Part shown: one piece after another, positions 38,373-48,369 of the stretch | Numbering within the stretch: position 1 is the stretch's first letter | Layout: the number at the start of each line of letters is the position of its first letter | From: Hyphomicrobium sulfonivorans | Lineage (GTDB): Bacteria; Pseudomonadota; Alphaproteobacteria; Rhizobiales; Hyphomicrobiaceae | Assembly (NCBI RefSeq): GCF_013306565.1 | Contig: NZ_PZPO01000004.1 | Location: 372,001-436,000, forward strand | Length of the DNA stretch: 64,000 bases | Direction of reading: 5' to 3' | Notes under the pieces: generated by a model | The model's database searches: none | What the model saw: the letters and a program-made list of their open reading frames with translations, nothing else | Told to the model about the DNA's origin: nothing | Translations under genes and position numbers: made by a program

Positions 38373-39758
38373 TCAAAAGTTGACCTTGGCACCCATCACC
38401 ACTTCCTGAAACGCATCTATCTTTGAAACGCCCGCCGGTGCGCCGCGCGCCGCCGTCGCCGCGTTGCCGGTCACTTCGCCGTCGGTGTGCTGATAGAGTG
38501 CGTACAGCGTCGTATCCGCGTTATCGATTTTCTGCACAATGCCAAACTGCCAGAAAACGATTTTGGCCGACACGGTCCGGCCCGGATTAGAGCCCGGGGT
38601 GTCCTGTCGATACTCAAAGAACAGATTGGTTTTGCCGAGGTCCAGCCACTTGCGCTCAATGCCTGGCTGCAAAAACCACATATCGCTCGTCGGCAGCAGA
38701 GCCGTGCCCGCAGGAAAAACGTGGTCGGTATGCACGTGCTGGCGGCCCCAGCCACCGTAGAGAAACAGCCCGGTCGGATTATGCATCAAGGTGGCGGCGG
38801 CACCGCCCCACTGACACCTGAACCCCGGTTCGGACAGCGCTACGTTGCTGCCGGACAGGCACGGCGTTCCACCGACGACATACGTCGATCCATCGGCGTT
38901 GGTACGGAGCGTGCCCGGATCATTGCTGATGCCGTAGCCTGCCTTAGCGAGCAGGCTGAAGTCGCCCATGTCACCCTTGTAGGTAACGGCGCCGTCGGCG
39001 AAATCGTCTGGGCCCCACGCGGCAGTGATGTAGAATCCACCCCAGGTCGGCGTATCGTATCGCACGATGTCGCGCCGTCCGCTCTGGCCCGGCGTGAGAT
39101 TGTTAAAGCCGCGCAGGATGTCCGCGAACCGCAATCCGTTGACGAACTGACCATTGATGCGCACCTGAAAGCCGGCAAGAAACACGGCAGCGCCTTCAGC
39201 GTCGTTCACATTCCGCGTCAGCGTTGCATCGGCGTCGTCGGTGAGATGGTAGGTTGCTGGAGAATTCAAACCAACTGCCACGCGGCCATAGTCGGTATTC
39301 TTCACAAACCAATTGCTCTTGCGCTGGAGCAGATAGAATTCTCGGTTTGCGGGGTTGGCACTGGGAGAGTTAGGGCCGCTTTGGTTCCATTGGTTGCCCG
39401 GGTGGCCAACGACCCCCACTTCAAATTCAAAGCCCGCCGACCAATGCTTATTGATCTTCGCTTCGCCTGCGAAACGGAAGCGTGACTGCTCAACTGTGTT
39501 GGTGCCGATGTAGATGTTGTCTTCGACGCCATCGTCCCAGGCGAAGATCGCCTCGTTGACCCAACCGGAGACCGTAACGGAGACCTTTTTATTGCCCTTG
39601 CGCGCCGCGGTATCCTCAAGTTCGGCAATGCGCGCTTCGAGATCGGAACAGCAAGCGTCGAAATCCGCAGCAATTCCCTTTGCTGGAATCACGCTCGTCG
39701 CAACTACGGCCAACGCCGCGCCCGAGTTTCTCAGCCACCGCAACCACACCGATCCCAT
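38373..39758 (-). CDS. Porin (rhizobial porin family), copy 2
   Basis: A 461-residue outer-membrane porin with a signal peptide (about 1-31). The mature start DACCSDLEARIAELEDTAARKGNKKVSVTVSGWVNEAIFAWDDG is very similar to copy 1. It ends VVMGAKVNF with the terminal Phe. A large internal extracellular region includes a Cys pair (TPCLSGSN, GFRCQWGG) that may be a loop disulfide. It lies upstream of the sulfate-binding protein gene on the same strand. A role in sulfate entry is inferred from position. Confidence 0.94.
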   Translation of the reverse strand: MGSVWLRWLRNSGAALAVVATSVIPAKGIAADFDACCSDLEARIAELEDTAARKGNKKVSVTVSGWVNEAIFAWDDGVEDNIYIGTNTVEQSRFRFAGEAKINKHWSAGFEFEVGVVGHPGNQWNQSGPNSPSANPANREFYLLQRKSNWFVKNTDYGRVAVGLNSPATYHLTDDADATLTRNVNDAEGAAVFLAGFQVRINGQFVNGLRFADILRGFNNLTPGQSGRRDIVRYDTPTWGGFYITAAWGPDDFADGAVTYKGDMGDFSLLAKAGYGISNDPGTLRTNADGSTYVVGGTPCLSGSNVALSEPGFRCQWGGAAATLMHNPTGLFLYGGWGRQHVHTDHVFPAGTALLPTSDMWFLQPGIERKWLDLGKTNLFFEYRQDTPGSNPGRTVSAKIVFWQFGIVQKIDNADTTLYALYQHTDGEVTGNAATAARGAPAGVSKIDAFQEVVMGAKVNF

Positions 39759-39913
39759 GCCCGCTCTGTCTCAATGCCTTCACGTTTGGCGCATTCGACC
39801 TGATTCTTGGGCGGTATGGCTGTCCCGACGGGCAGGTTTGCCGAGTTCCTCCATTTTAACTGCGGAAATGATGCAATAACGCCGCCCTTTGTCGGGCTGC
39901 GCCAGGAGAAAGG

Positions 39914-41608
39914 CTATTCCGAATCGGCAAGCTGCTCGCGGAAGCGATTGATGATTGGATAGCGGCGGTCGCGGCCAAAGTTGCGCGATGAGATTTTCAC
40001 GCCCGGGGCCGACTGCCGCCGCTTGTATTCCGCCAGATACACCAGCCGCTCGATGCGCTGCACGGTTTCCGGTGCGTGGCCGCGCGCAATAATGTCGGCC
40101 AGCGGCATTTCGTTTTCGACCAGGCAATTGAGAATGTCGTCCAGCACATCATAGGGCGGCAGCGAATCCTGGTCGGTCTGATTCGGCCGCAGCTCCGCGC
40201 TTGGCACCTTGGTGATGATTGCCTCGGGGATCACCTCACCCGCCGGCCCCAATGCGCCTATCGGCAGGTTTTCATTGCGCCAGCGCGACAGGCGATAGAC
40301 CTCTGTCTTGTAGAGATCCTTGATCGGATTGAAGCCGCCGTTCATGTCGCCGTACAGCGTCGCGTAACCGACCGCCATCTCAGACTTGTTGCCGGTGGTG
40401 ACGACCATGCTGCCGAACTTGTTCGACAGCGCCATCAGCATCGTACCGCGCACCCGCGATTGCAGGTTCTCTTCGGTGACATCGGCGTTGGTGCCCGCAA
40501 GCAGCGGCGCAAGGCTTGCCGTAACACCCGCAACGCCATCCTCGATCGGCAGCACCGTGTAATCGATGCCCAGCGCCTTCGCGCACGCTTCGGCATCGCG
40601 CAGACTTTCCTGCGAGGTGTAACGGTAGGGCAGCATCACAGCGCGCACACGCGCAGGCCCCAGCGCATCAACGGCCATTGCCGCCACCAGCGCGCTGTCG
40701 ATGCCACCGGAAAGGCCGAGCAACACACCGGGAAAGCCGCTCTTGTCGACGTAATCGCGCAAGCCCAGCACGCACGCGCGGTAAGCGGCGCCTGCATCGG
40801 TTTCCAGCGCTACACACTCGCCTGCTGCGCAGCGCCAGCCATCATCTTCACGGTGCCACGTTGTCAGCACCAGCGCCTCTTCCCACGCAGGCAACTGCAC
40901 ACCGAGCGATTTGTCGGCGTTGAGAACGAACGAGCCACCGTCAAACACAAGCTCGTCCTGACCGCCGACAAGATTGACATACGCAATAGGCAATCCGCTC
41001 TCGACGACACGACTGACGACGATGTTCATGCGCACGTCGGGCTTCTTCCAGTCGAACGGCGAACCGTTCGGCGAGATGAGAATTTCCGCGCCGGTTTCCG
41101 CCAGACATTCGACAACGTCCGGCCCCCAGATGTCCTCGCAGATCGGCACACCGATGCGTACGCCACGCACGTTGACAGGGCCCGGCATCGGTCCAGCGGC
41201 AAACACGCGCTTTTCATCGAACACACCGTAGTTCGGCAGATCGACCTTGAAACGCACCGCTTCCACGGCACCGTTATCGATCAGAACGACGGCGTTGTAG
41301 ACCTTGCCGTCATGCGGCCAGACGGTGCCCGTGAGAACCGCAGGGCCATCGCCCATACTGGCGGCGAACTGCTCGACGCTGCGCTTGGCGGCCGCAACGA
41401 AGGCGGGCTTCAAAACCAGATCTTCCGGCGGATATCCGGTGACGAACAGCTCGGGAAACACCACGACATCGGCGCCCATATCAGCGGCGCGATCCCGCAT
41501 CGTGCGCATGACATCGATGTTGCCATCGATATCGCCGACGGTTGCGTTCGCCTGGGCGAGGGCAATCTTGAGGGTGGATGGCACAGGTTCTGCTCGCGCT
41601 TGCTGCAA
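39914..41608 (-). CDS. nadE: Glutamine-dependent NAD+ synthetase
   Basis: Last step of NAD synthesis, amidating nicotinate adenine dinucleotide. The 564-residue protein joins an N-terminal glutaminase of the nitrilase superfamily (Glu in VFPELFVTGYPPEDL, Lys in KVDLPNYGVFDEKR, Cys in GVPICEDIWGPD) to a C-terminal synthetase with the PP-loop GLSGGIDSALVAAMA. The length and order are those of bacterial NadE of the glutamine type. The start at 41608 (MQQARAEPVPSTLKIALAQ) has alternatives close downstream (for instance the GTG of VPSTLK). Confidence 0.97.
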   Translation of the reverse strand: MQQARAEPVPSTLKIALAQANATVGDIDGNIDVMRTMRDRAADMGADVVVFPELFVTGYPPEDLVLKPAFVAAAKRSVEQFAASMGDGPAVLTGTVWPHDGKVYNAVVLIDNGAVEAVRFKVDLPNYGVFDEKRVFAAGPMPGPVNVRGVRIGVPICEDIWGPDVVECLAETGAEILISPNGSPFDWKKPDVRMNIVVSRVVESGLPIAYVNLVGGQDELVFDGGSFVLNADKSLGVQLPAWEEALVLTTWHREDDGWRCAAGECVALETDAGAAYRACVLGLRDYVDKSGFPGVLLGLSGGIDSALVAAMAVDALGPARVRAVMLPYRYTSQESLRDAEACAKALGIDYTVLPIEDGVAGVTASLAPLLAGTNADVTEENLQSRVRGTMLMALSNKFGSMVVTTGNKSEMAVGYATLYGDMNGGFNPIKDLYKTEVYRLSRWRNENLPIGALGPAGEVIPEAIITKVPSAELRPNQTDQDSLPPYDVLDDILNCLVENEMPLADIIARGHAPETVQRIERLVYLAEYKRRQSAPGVKISSRNFGRDRRYPIINRFREQLADSE

Positions 41609-41945
41609 GGGTGTCGTGAGAGGCTATAAAGCCGGATGATTTAGGACCGCTTGCGATGCGGGTCCAGCGACGACATGGCGTTGACCCGCAAAACCCGCCT
41701 GCCACATCGTATCGGTGCGGCCAACCGTCCGCTGCGTCAAGCTTCTGGCAGCCTAGACCGGCAGGGACACTAAGCCTAATGCTAGCCCTGCGGTCTGGCT
41801 CCATGGCGAGCGAAGTTGCTGCATTCGGTGCCATCATCGGCCTCCGCAATTTCGCTATTGACGCTGCGCTGGATGGCGCATTGGTCCTTACCCTCAGGCC
41901 GTCTTAAAATCCTATCGAACCGCCATCACGCACCCGGACATCGCC
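41609..41945. other. Intergenic region (337 bases)
   Basis: Contains an imperfect hairpin (AGACCG.CAGGG near 41755 with CCCTGCGGTCT near 41795). A short plus-strand open frame (41656-41907) has no signal peptide or recognisable domain and is not called a gene. Promoters of nadE (left) and the AEC carrier (right) should be here. Confidence 0.45.
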
Positions 41946-42899
41946 TTGCTATCCCTGCTCGCAATCGTCGCCCCTATCTTCGCGCTCATCCTGTGCGGGT
42001 TCATCGCGCGGCGCGGCGGTTCCATCGGCGCGGCGGCCGTGTCCGAGATCAACAAGTTCGTCGTCTATCTGGCCCTGCCCGCTCTGCTGTTTGACGTCAT
42101 GGCGCACGCAAGCTGGCAGCAGCTGTATCAGCCGGGGTTCGTGCTCGCGTTTGGTCTCTCATGCGGCATTGTCTTCTATGCCAGCGTCGGCATCAGCCTG
42201 CTGTTGCGTCGGCCGCTGGCCGATGGCGGCATCGACGGCCTTCTCGGCTCCTATTCCAACACCGCCTACATGGGGTTTCCGCTGTTTCTCATGGTCTACG
42301 GACCGGACAGTCTGGTGCCCGTCACCATTGCATCGATCATCACGGTCTGCGTGCTGTTCGCTTCCTCGATCGTGCTGATCGAGATCGGCAGCCAGCGCGA
42401 GCCTCATCCATTCCGGCTGGCGATGAAGGTGGGCGGTGCGCTGGTGCGCAACCCGCTGTTGATCGCGCCGGTCGCCGGAGCGCTTTACAACGCCACCGGA
42501 CTTGCGGTGCCGCAGCCTGCCGAAACGTTCCTGAAGCTGCTGGGTGGGGCGGCGAGCCCGGCCGCGCTCGTTGTCATCGGGTTGTTTCTGGCCGGCCCGC
42601 GTCCCGTTACGCGCGGTGAAGCCGGTGCTGCCGTTGCACTCAGCGCGGTGAAGCTGATCCTGCACCCGGCGCTGACATTCTTCATCGCCATGCTGCTGGG
42701 TGTGCCAACCCAGCTCGCCGTGATGGCGACGCTGCTGGCCGCGCTGCCGACCGGCACCGGCCCGTTCATGCTGGCGGAGCTTTACCGGCGTCCGGCCGCC
42801 ATCACATCGGCAGTGATCCTGATTTCAACGCTGGCCGCGCTGATCACGTTGCCGATCGCGATGGCGGTACTGGGTGTGGAAGTGCTGCCCGGACGCTGA
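41946..42899 (+). CDS. AEC-family transporter (auxin efflux carrier-type)
   Basis: A 317-residue integral membrane protein with about ten hydrophobic helices. Its N-terminus MLSLLAIVAPIFALILCGFIARR and the segment GGIDGLLGSYSNTAYMGFPLFLMVYG match the AEC family, which includes malonate/malate carriers. Transported substrates are unknown here. It begins with TTG at 41946; no better ATG precedes the conserved part. A single gene. Confidence 0.88.
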   Translation: MLSLLAIVAPIFALILCGFIARRGGSIGAAAVSEINKFVVYLALPALLFDVMAHASWQQLYQPGFVLAFGLSCGIVFYASVGISLLLRRPLADGGIDGLLGSYSNTAYMGFPLFLMVYGPDSLVPVTIASIITVCVLFASSIVLIEIGSQREPHPFRLAMKVGGALVRNPLLIAPVAGALYNATGLAVPQPAETFLKLLGGAASPAALVVIGLFLAGPRPVTRGEAGAAVALSAVKLILHPALTFFIAMLLGVPTQLAVMATLLAALPTGTGPFMLAELYRRPAAITSAVILISTLAALITLPIAMAVLGVEVLPGR

Positions 42900-42953
42900 G
42901 GTTAAGTCAGTCAGCATCTTTATGGCTGGCGCGAGCATCTATGGCTCGTGCGC

Positions 42954-43733
42954 TCAGCCCTTCTGTTTACGCCGTGCCTGCTCGGCCATCTCGCGCAGTT
43001 TGGCCTGCGATTCCGGCGTCACCATGCCTGCGGAGATGATGACCTTGGCCGCGTCCTCGATGTTCATGTCCAGGAACAGCACATTGCGCCGGGGCAGGAA
43101 GCAGACAAATCCGGTCGGCGGCACGATACCGGTAGGCATGAAAACGGTGAGCAGGTCTTCCTCGCCGCCGGGCATCACAGCGCCCACCTCGCCCGTCGTT
43201 TCACCGGTGACGAACACAATCGACCACAGGCCCTTGGACGGGAACTCGATCAAGCCGACTTTCTGAAACGCCTGATTGGGACCGGTGGCGCTGACCACAG
43301 ATTCAAAGATCTGCTTCAGCGCGCTATAAACGTTGCGCACGATCGGCATGCGGCCGACCATCTGCTCGCCGAATGAAATCAGCGTGCGGCCTAACAGATT
43401 GGCGGCCAGCGCGCCAATGAGCGTCAGCACCACGAAGCCGACGATCAGACCGAAGCCGGGAACGGCAAACGGTAGATAGGTGTCCGGCAGATAAGGCGCC
43501 GGCACGAACGGCTTGATCCAGGCGTCGGTGACGTTGATGAACCACCACGCGATGTAAAGCGTGATTGTCACCGGGCCGACGATGACAAGACCGGTCAGGA
43601 AGTAGTTGCGCAGCCGCGTGCCGATTTGCCAGCCGCCGCTCTTGGGCTTCTCGCGCACCAGCTTGCGAAGACCGGCGCGCAGGTTTGCCGTCGCATCAGG
43701 AGAACCGTTTGGGGGACCGGCTGGTTCGCTCAT
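42954..43733 (-). CDS. DUF502 membrane protein
   Basis: A 259-residue protein with two membrane segments (about 46-70 and 95-118), typical of DUF502. The conserved parts are LRNYFLTGLVIVGPVTITLYIAWWFINVTD and VRNVYSALKQIFESV...FVTGETTG...VFMPTGIVPPTGFVCFLPRRNVLFLDMNIEDAAKVIISAGM. Its function is not established. It is a single gene, followed by a small tail-rich region and then the SPOR gene. Confidence 0.88.
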   Translation of the reverse strand: MSEPAGPPNGSPDATANLRAGLRKLVREKPKSGGWQIGTRLRNYFLTGLVIVGPVTITLYIAWWFINVTDAWIKPFVPAPYLPDTYLPFAVPGFGLIVGFVVLTLIGALAANLLGRTLISFGEQMVGRMPIVRNVYSALKQIFESVVSATGPNQAFQKVGLIEFPSKGLWSIVFVTGETTGEVGAVMPGGEEDLLTVFMPTGIVPPTGFVCFLPRRNVLFLDMNIEDAAKVIISAGMVTPESQAKLREMAEQARRKQKG

Positions 43734-43841
43734 GGTCTTCCGCTTGGAAACCTCGCCCCGTTCATTGCGCCCGCTTCAGCCTGGGCACCGTCTGGCTGAC
43801 CCCATAGGATCGTGACCTGGCCCACCATTACAACGCTAACG

Positions 43842-44930
43842 CTACTGGATCATCAGCATGCAATCGAAGCCATCCGCCTGCAGTGCTGAGCAAAGACGCT
43901 CCGGCTCGCCCGTATCGGAATAGGGGCCGACCTGAACGCGATAGAAGGTGCCCATGCTGCCGATGACGGCTTCATCCACCACCGGTTTGCGGCCACCCAA
44001 GCTTGCGCCGTGCCGACCGGACAGCAGCCCGGCGAGCGCATCGGCCTCTGACCGGGTGCGCACGGATGCCACCTGGAGACGATATTTCTCAGCACCGCGC
44101 GCGGCAGGCTGACCGGCGGGCGATCCGCCACTGACGGTGGCAACCTGCGTAACGAACGGCGTGCCGACTTCAGCCGGGCGTGAGGGCTGCTGGGCAACCA
44201 CCTCGGTCCCCGTACTCCAGCCCGATGCGGCCGGGGCCGGTGCGGGCGCAGGCTCTGGGGCGCTGCTCGACGATCCGCCGCCGAAGAGATTGGAGAAGAA
44301 GCCGGTTATTCCGCCGCTGGAGCTGGATGACGATGGTGTCGGCGCGGCCGGCGCACTGGACATGCCAGCGGCTCCGGCACCCGAAGCCGCGCCGGTGGCC
44401 GCGGCCGCTACCTGCGTTGCCGGTGAAGTGCCGAGCGTCGGCGGGGCCGCGTGTGGCGACTGCGGAACCGGGGGCACATTGGCGACGCCGGCCTCGTTGT
44501 AGGCCAGCTCGCGCGTTTTGATGGCGTCGGCCCGTTCGGCGTCGGAAAGGCCGTTCTTGATCCAGAGCGCGCTGGTCAGATCCGAAATTGCAAAACCCGG
44601 CTTGCCCTGTTTGCGGAATGTGAGCCCGCGATAATACAGCAAGCTGGGCATCTGGCTGCTGGGCAGGCCACCGCGAATCGCAGCCTCGAAGGCGCGCATC
44701 GCATCGTCAAATTTGCCAGCCGCATATGCCTTTTTGCCGGCCGCGAATACCTGCTGTGCCTGCTCCGAAGCCGATGGTCCGGGGCCCTCTTGCTGGGCAA
44801 CTGCGGGCGTGATGACAGCAAAAGACGCCGCAAATGCCGCCGCAGCCAGCATGCATGCCGTTCCGGTGAACATACGCGCGCGGATGCGCATAATGTCCTG
44901 CATTGTCAGCATAACTCCCTGTCCCGGCAT
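43842..44930 (-). CDS. SPOR-domain protein with tetratricopeptide-like region
   Basis: A 362-residue exported protein. The signal peptide is probably around 20-45 (MFTGTACMLAAAAFAASFAVITPAVAQ). Residues 55-140 hold helical repeats of TPR style (AGKKAYAAGKFDDAMRAFEAAIRG). A long Ala/Ser/Gly/Pro linker (150-260) leads to a C-terminal SPOR domain (YRLQVASVRTRSEADALAGLL...GTFYRVQVGPYSD), which binds denuded glycan at the septum. Which Met starts translation is unclear; 44930, 44906 and 44873 are all in frame. Confidence 0.85.
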   Translation of the reverse strand: MPGQGVMLTMQDIMRIRARMFTGTACMLAAAAFAASFAVITPAVAQQEGPGPSASEQAQQVFAAGKKAYAAGKFDDAMRAFEAAIRGGLPSSQMPSLLYYRGLTFRKQGKPGFAISDLTSALWIKNGLSDAERADAIKTRELAYNEAGVANVPPVPQSPHAAPPTLGTSPATQVAAAATGAASGAGAAGMSSAPAAPTPSSSSSSGGITGFFSNLFGGGSSSSAPEPAPAPAPAASGWSTGTEVVAQQPSRPAEVGTPFVTQVATVSGGSPAGQPAARGAEKYRLQVASVRTRSEADALAGLLSGRHGASLGGRKPVVDEAVIGSMGTFYRVQVGPYSDTGEPERLCSALQADGFDCMLMIQ

Positions 44931-45055
44931 CTGACCCGACTTGACCCTAAGCCAAGCATATTATCGAGGCAAATCCGGGGCTGGAATCGGAACCATTTTT
45001 CCGACCACTAGATCCAGCATCAATTCAGAGTCGGTAGCACCCAGGCAACGGCAAA

Positions 45056-46876
45056 CTATTCGACAGTAACGGATTTTGCCAGATTACGGGGCTGATCGAC
45101 GTCGGTGCCCATCGCCACGGCGGTGTAATAAGCCAATAGTTGCACCGGCACGGCATAGAGCAGCGGGCTGGTGAACTCGGTGGCCTTGGGCATCGCAATA
45201 TGCGCCGCCACCTTGCAGCCGACCTCCTCGGGATCGGCATCCGAGATCAGGATGATCTGGCCGCCCCGCGATGCAACTTCCTGCATGTTGGAGACGGTTT
45301 TTTCGAACAGCGCATCCTTCGGCGCCACGACGATGACCGGCACGTTCTCATCGATCAGGGCGATGGGGCCGTGCTTCAGCTCGCCCGCCGCATAACCCTC
45401 GGCGTGGATGTAGGAAATTTCCTTCAACTTCAGCGCGCCTTCAAGCGCCAACGGATAGCTGGTGCCGCGGCCCAGATAGAGCACGTCGCGCGCCTTCGAA
45501 AGCATGCTGGCAATCGCCTCATACTGGCTCTCGTTGCGCAGGATATTGGAGATGTGGCGCGGCACCTCGACCAGCGACTGCACCAGCGCGCGCTCCTGCT
45601 CGCGGTCGATCACACCGCGCGCGCGGCCAAGGCCGATCGCAAGGCATGCGAGCACTGAAAGCTGACAGGTGAATGCTTTCGTTGAAGCGACACCGATCTC
45701 CGGACCGGCGAGGGTTGGCAGGGCGACATCGGATTCGCGCGCAATCGTCGAGGTGCGCACGTTCACCACCGAGGCGACGCGCTGGCCCTCCGCGCGCGCG
45801 TGGCGCAACACCGCAAGCGTGTCGGCGGTTTCGCCCGACTGCGAAACAAACAGCGCCAGCCCACCAGCGGTCATCGGCGGCTCGCGATAACGCATCTCCG
45901 AGGCGACGTCGATTTCGACCGGCAGCCGCGCATAGCGCTCAATCCAATATTTGCCGACGAGACCGGCGTAATAGGCCGTGCCGCAGGCAGAAATGGTCGC
46001 CCGCGAAAGCGTGCCTGCATCGACGCCGAAGTCCGGCACCGCAACGGTTGCCTCGCCCATGTCGATGTAATTCGCCAGCGTGTGGCTGATGACTTCCGGC
46101 TGCTCGTGAATTTCCTTCGCCATGAAGTGGCGGTGATTGCCCTTGTCGACCAGCAGCGACGACGCAACCGACTTGATCAGCGGACGTTCCACCGCCTTGT
46201 CATCGCGGTTGAAGATCTCGACGCCGGTGCGACGCAGCACCGCCCAGTCGCCCTCTTCCAGATATGTGATCGCATCGGTGAATGGCGCCAGCGCAATGGC
46301 ATCGGAGCCAAGATACATTTCGCCGGTGCCGTGCCCGATGGCGAGCGGGCTGCCCTGCCGGGCCGCGATCATCAGATCGTCATGGCCCGCAAAAATGATG
46401 GCCAGCGCGAAGGCGCCTTCGAGGCGCTTCAGCGCCCGGCCGACAGCTTCTTCCGGCCCCGCGCCCGCGGCCATTTCGTCGGCCAGCACATGGACGATCA
46501 CCTCAGTGTCAGTGTCGCTCTCGAACACGTGGCCCTTGGCGGCCAGCTCATTTTTCAGATCACGGAAGTTCTCGATGATGCCGTTATGGACCACCGACAC
46601 CTTGCCGTTCATGTGCGGATGCGCGTTGCGCTCGGTCGGGCGACCGTGGGTGGCCCAGCGCGTATGACCGATGCCGGTGTGCCCGCTCAGGGGCTCCTGC
46701 AGCAACCGGCCTTCCAGGTTGCGCAGCTTGCCTTCAGCGCGCCGACGCTCAAGGTGGCCGTTCTCGACGGTGGCGATACCGGCGGAATCATATCCGCGAT
46801 ATTCCAGCCGTCTCAGCGCGTCCACGAGATCGGTTGCAACCGGTTTCTGCCCGATAATGCCGACGATGCCGCACAT
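45056..46876 (-). CDS. glmS: Glutamine-fructose-6-phosphate aminotransferase
   Basis: Makes glucosamine-6-phosphate from fructose-6-phosphate and glutamine, the first step to UDP-GlcNAc. The 606-residue protein starts MCGIVGIIG, with Cys2 as the N-terminal nucleophile of the glutaminase. It also has HTRWATHGRPTERNAHPH, followed by two SIS isomerase domains (SACGTAYYAG; LGRGTSYPLALEGALKLKEISYIHAEGYAAGELKHGP). It ends SVTVE, with the normal C-terminus. It follows glmU on the same strand. No glmS ribozyme is expected or seen. Confidence 0.98.
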   Translation of the reverse strand: MCGIVGIIGQKPVATDLVDALRRLEYRGYDSAGIATVENGHLERRRAEGKLRNLEGRLLQEPLSGHTGIGHTRWATHGRPTERNAHPHMNGKVSVVHNGIIENFRDLKNELAAKGHVFESDTDTEVIVHVLADEMAAGAGPEEAVGRALKRLEGAFALAIIFAGHDDLMIAARQGSPLAIGHGTGEMYLGSDAIALAPFTDAITYLEEGDWAVLRRTGVEIFNRDDKAVERPLIKSVASSLLVDKGNHRHFMAKEIHEQPEVISHTLANYIDMGEATVAVPDFGVDAGTLSRATISACGTAYYAGLVGKYWIERYARLPVEIDVASEMRYREPPMTAGGLALFVSQSGETADTLAVLRHARAEGQRVASVVNVRTSTIARESDVALPTLAGPEIGVASTKAFTCQLSVLACLAIGLGRARGVIDREQERALVQSLVEVPRHISNILRNESQYEAIASMLSKARDVLYLGRGTSYPLALEGALKLKEISYIHAEGYAAGELKHGPIALIDENVPVIVVAPKDALFEKTVSNMQEVASRGGQIILISDADPEEVGCKVAAHIAMPKATEFTSPLLYAVPVQLLAYYTAVAMGTDVDQPRNLAKSVTVE

Positions 46877-47010
46877 GCTGAAGAATCCCTCCCGATAGCG
46901 CCCAAACACATTGCTAGGCGGCGCTTAATATCTCTCTCAAATCACAGTGTGTTTCTGTAATTAATTGCGCCCCGAAGCCGCAGGTAGCCACTGCAGCCGC
47001 GCTGCAAATG

Positions 47011-48369
47011 CTACCCAGCCTTTGATTGTCTCAACATCATGGTCCGAAACTTCTCGGCCCAGCCGGGACGCTCCTCCTGGCCGGAGCGCTCCAGAGCCAG
47101 CGAACCCGATGCAACATCCTTCGTAATAACGCTACCGGAGCCAATATACGCCCCGTCGCCAATCTTCACCGGTGCAACCAGCGATGTATTCGAACCGACA
47201 AATGCCTTCGCGCCGATTTCGGTCTTGTGTTTGAAAAAGCCGTCATAATTACAGAAAATGGTGCCGGCGCCGATATTGGCCCCTGCGCCCACTGTCCCAT
47301 CACCTAAATACGACAAATGATTGGCCTTGGCGCCGGCACCGAGCGTCACGTTCTTGACCTCGACGAAATTGCCGATGTGCGCATCCTCGCCCACCACCGC
47401 ACCGGGGCGCAGGCGGGAAAACGGGCCAATTTTCACCGCTTTGCCTATATGAGCCTGCTCAAAATGGCAGTTGGCCTTGATCTCGACGCCATCCTCAACC
47501 TTGACACCGGGGCCGAAAAAGACGTTCGGCTCGATGATGACATCGCGGCCGATCTGGGTGTCATAGGACAGCCAGACCGTTTCGGGCGCAATCAGCGTAG
47601 CGCCGTCGCGCATGGCCTGCGTGCGGGCCCGGCGCTGGAAAATCGCCTCAGCGGCAGCAAGCTGCTCACGCGAGTTGACGCCCAGAACCTCGTCCTCCTC
47701 GCACACGACAACACCGGCGGACAGCCCCTGCTGGCGGCCCAGCTCGATGGCGTCGGTGAGATAGAATTCGCCTTTCGCATTGGTGTTGCCGATGCGGCCC
47801 AGCAGTCCGGCGAGGTCATCGACGCGGAAGCCCATCACGCCTGAATTGCACATGCGGATGGCGCGCTCGGCTTCCGATGCCTCACGCTCCTCCCGGATCG
47901 CGGCAACGATTTCGCCCGGCTCCAGGATCAGGCGGCCATAGCCGGTTGGATCGACGGCCTCGAAGCCAAGAACGGCAACGGCAGTGCCGTCCAGACGCTC
48001 CAGCAACCGCGCCAGCGTCTGCGACGGGATCAGAGGCGTATCGGCATAGAGCACGACCACGTCGCCCCGATGGGCAGCGATGGCCTCGCGCGCTGCCAGC
48101 ACCGCATCCGCCGTGCCGCGACGCTCCTGCTGCACGAAAATCTGAGCTGACGGAACAAGCTTCAGCGCCTCGGACCGCACCGCGTCCATATCGGCATCCG
48201 GACCGATGACCACCGCGATCGATTGCGGATCAACACTTTCCGCCAGCGCCAGCACGTGACCGAGCATCGAACGCCCGGCAACCTTGTGCAGCACCTTCGG
48301 CAGTGCCGACTTCATGCGCGTGCCTTGACCGGCCGCAAGGACGACGACGAGCAATGGGGGGCGGCTCAT
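47011..48369 (-). CDS. glmU: Bifunctional N-acetylglucosamine-1-phosphate uridyltransferase / GlcN-1-P acetyltransferase
   Basis: Makes UDP-GlcNAc. The 452-residue protein has an N-terminal pyrophosphorylase with LAAGQGTRMKSALPKVLHKV and a C-terminal left-handed beta helix of hexapeptide repeats (IGPFSRLRPGAVVGEDAHIGNFVEVKNVTLGAGAKANHLSYLGDG), where acetylation occurs. The start MSRPPLLVVV at 48369 was chosen because it begins the nucleotide domain. A longer in-frame opening to 48645 encodes an unrelated basic and hydrophobic stretch. Confidence 0.98.
   Translation of the reverse strand: MSRPPLLVVVLAAGQGTRMKSALPKVLHKVAGRSMLGHVLALAESVDPQSIAVVIGPDADMDAVRSEALKLVPSAQIFVQQERRGTADAVLAAREAIAAHRGDVVVLYADTPLIPSQTLARLLERLDGTAVAVLGFEAVDPTGYGRLILEPGEIVAAIREEREASEAERAIRMCNSGVMGFRVDDLAGLLGRIGNTNAKGEFYLTDAIELGRQQGLSAGVVVCEEDEVLGVNSREQLAAAEAIFQRRARTQAMRDGATLIAPETVWLSYDTQIGRDVIIEPNVFFGPGVKVEDGVEIKANCHFEQAHIGKAVKIGPFSRLRPGAVVGEDAHIGNFVEVKNVTLGAGAKANHLSYLGDGTVGAGANIGAGTIFCNYDGFFKHKTEIGAKAFVGSNTSLVAPVKIGDGAYIGSGSVITKDVASGSLALERSGQEERPGWAEKFRTMMLRQSKAG

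Noticed and set aside
41656-41907. 83-codon open frame in the nadE-AEC gap
   Set aside because: No domain, signal or ribosome-binding site, and it overlaps a hairpin; kept as intergenic.
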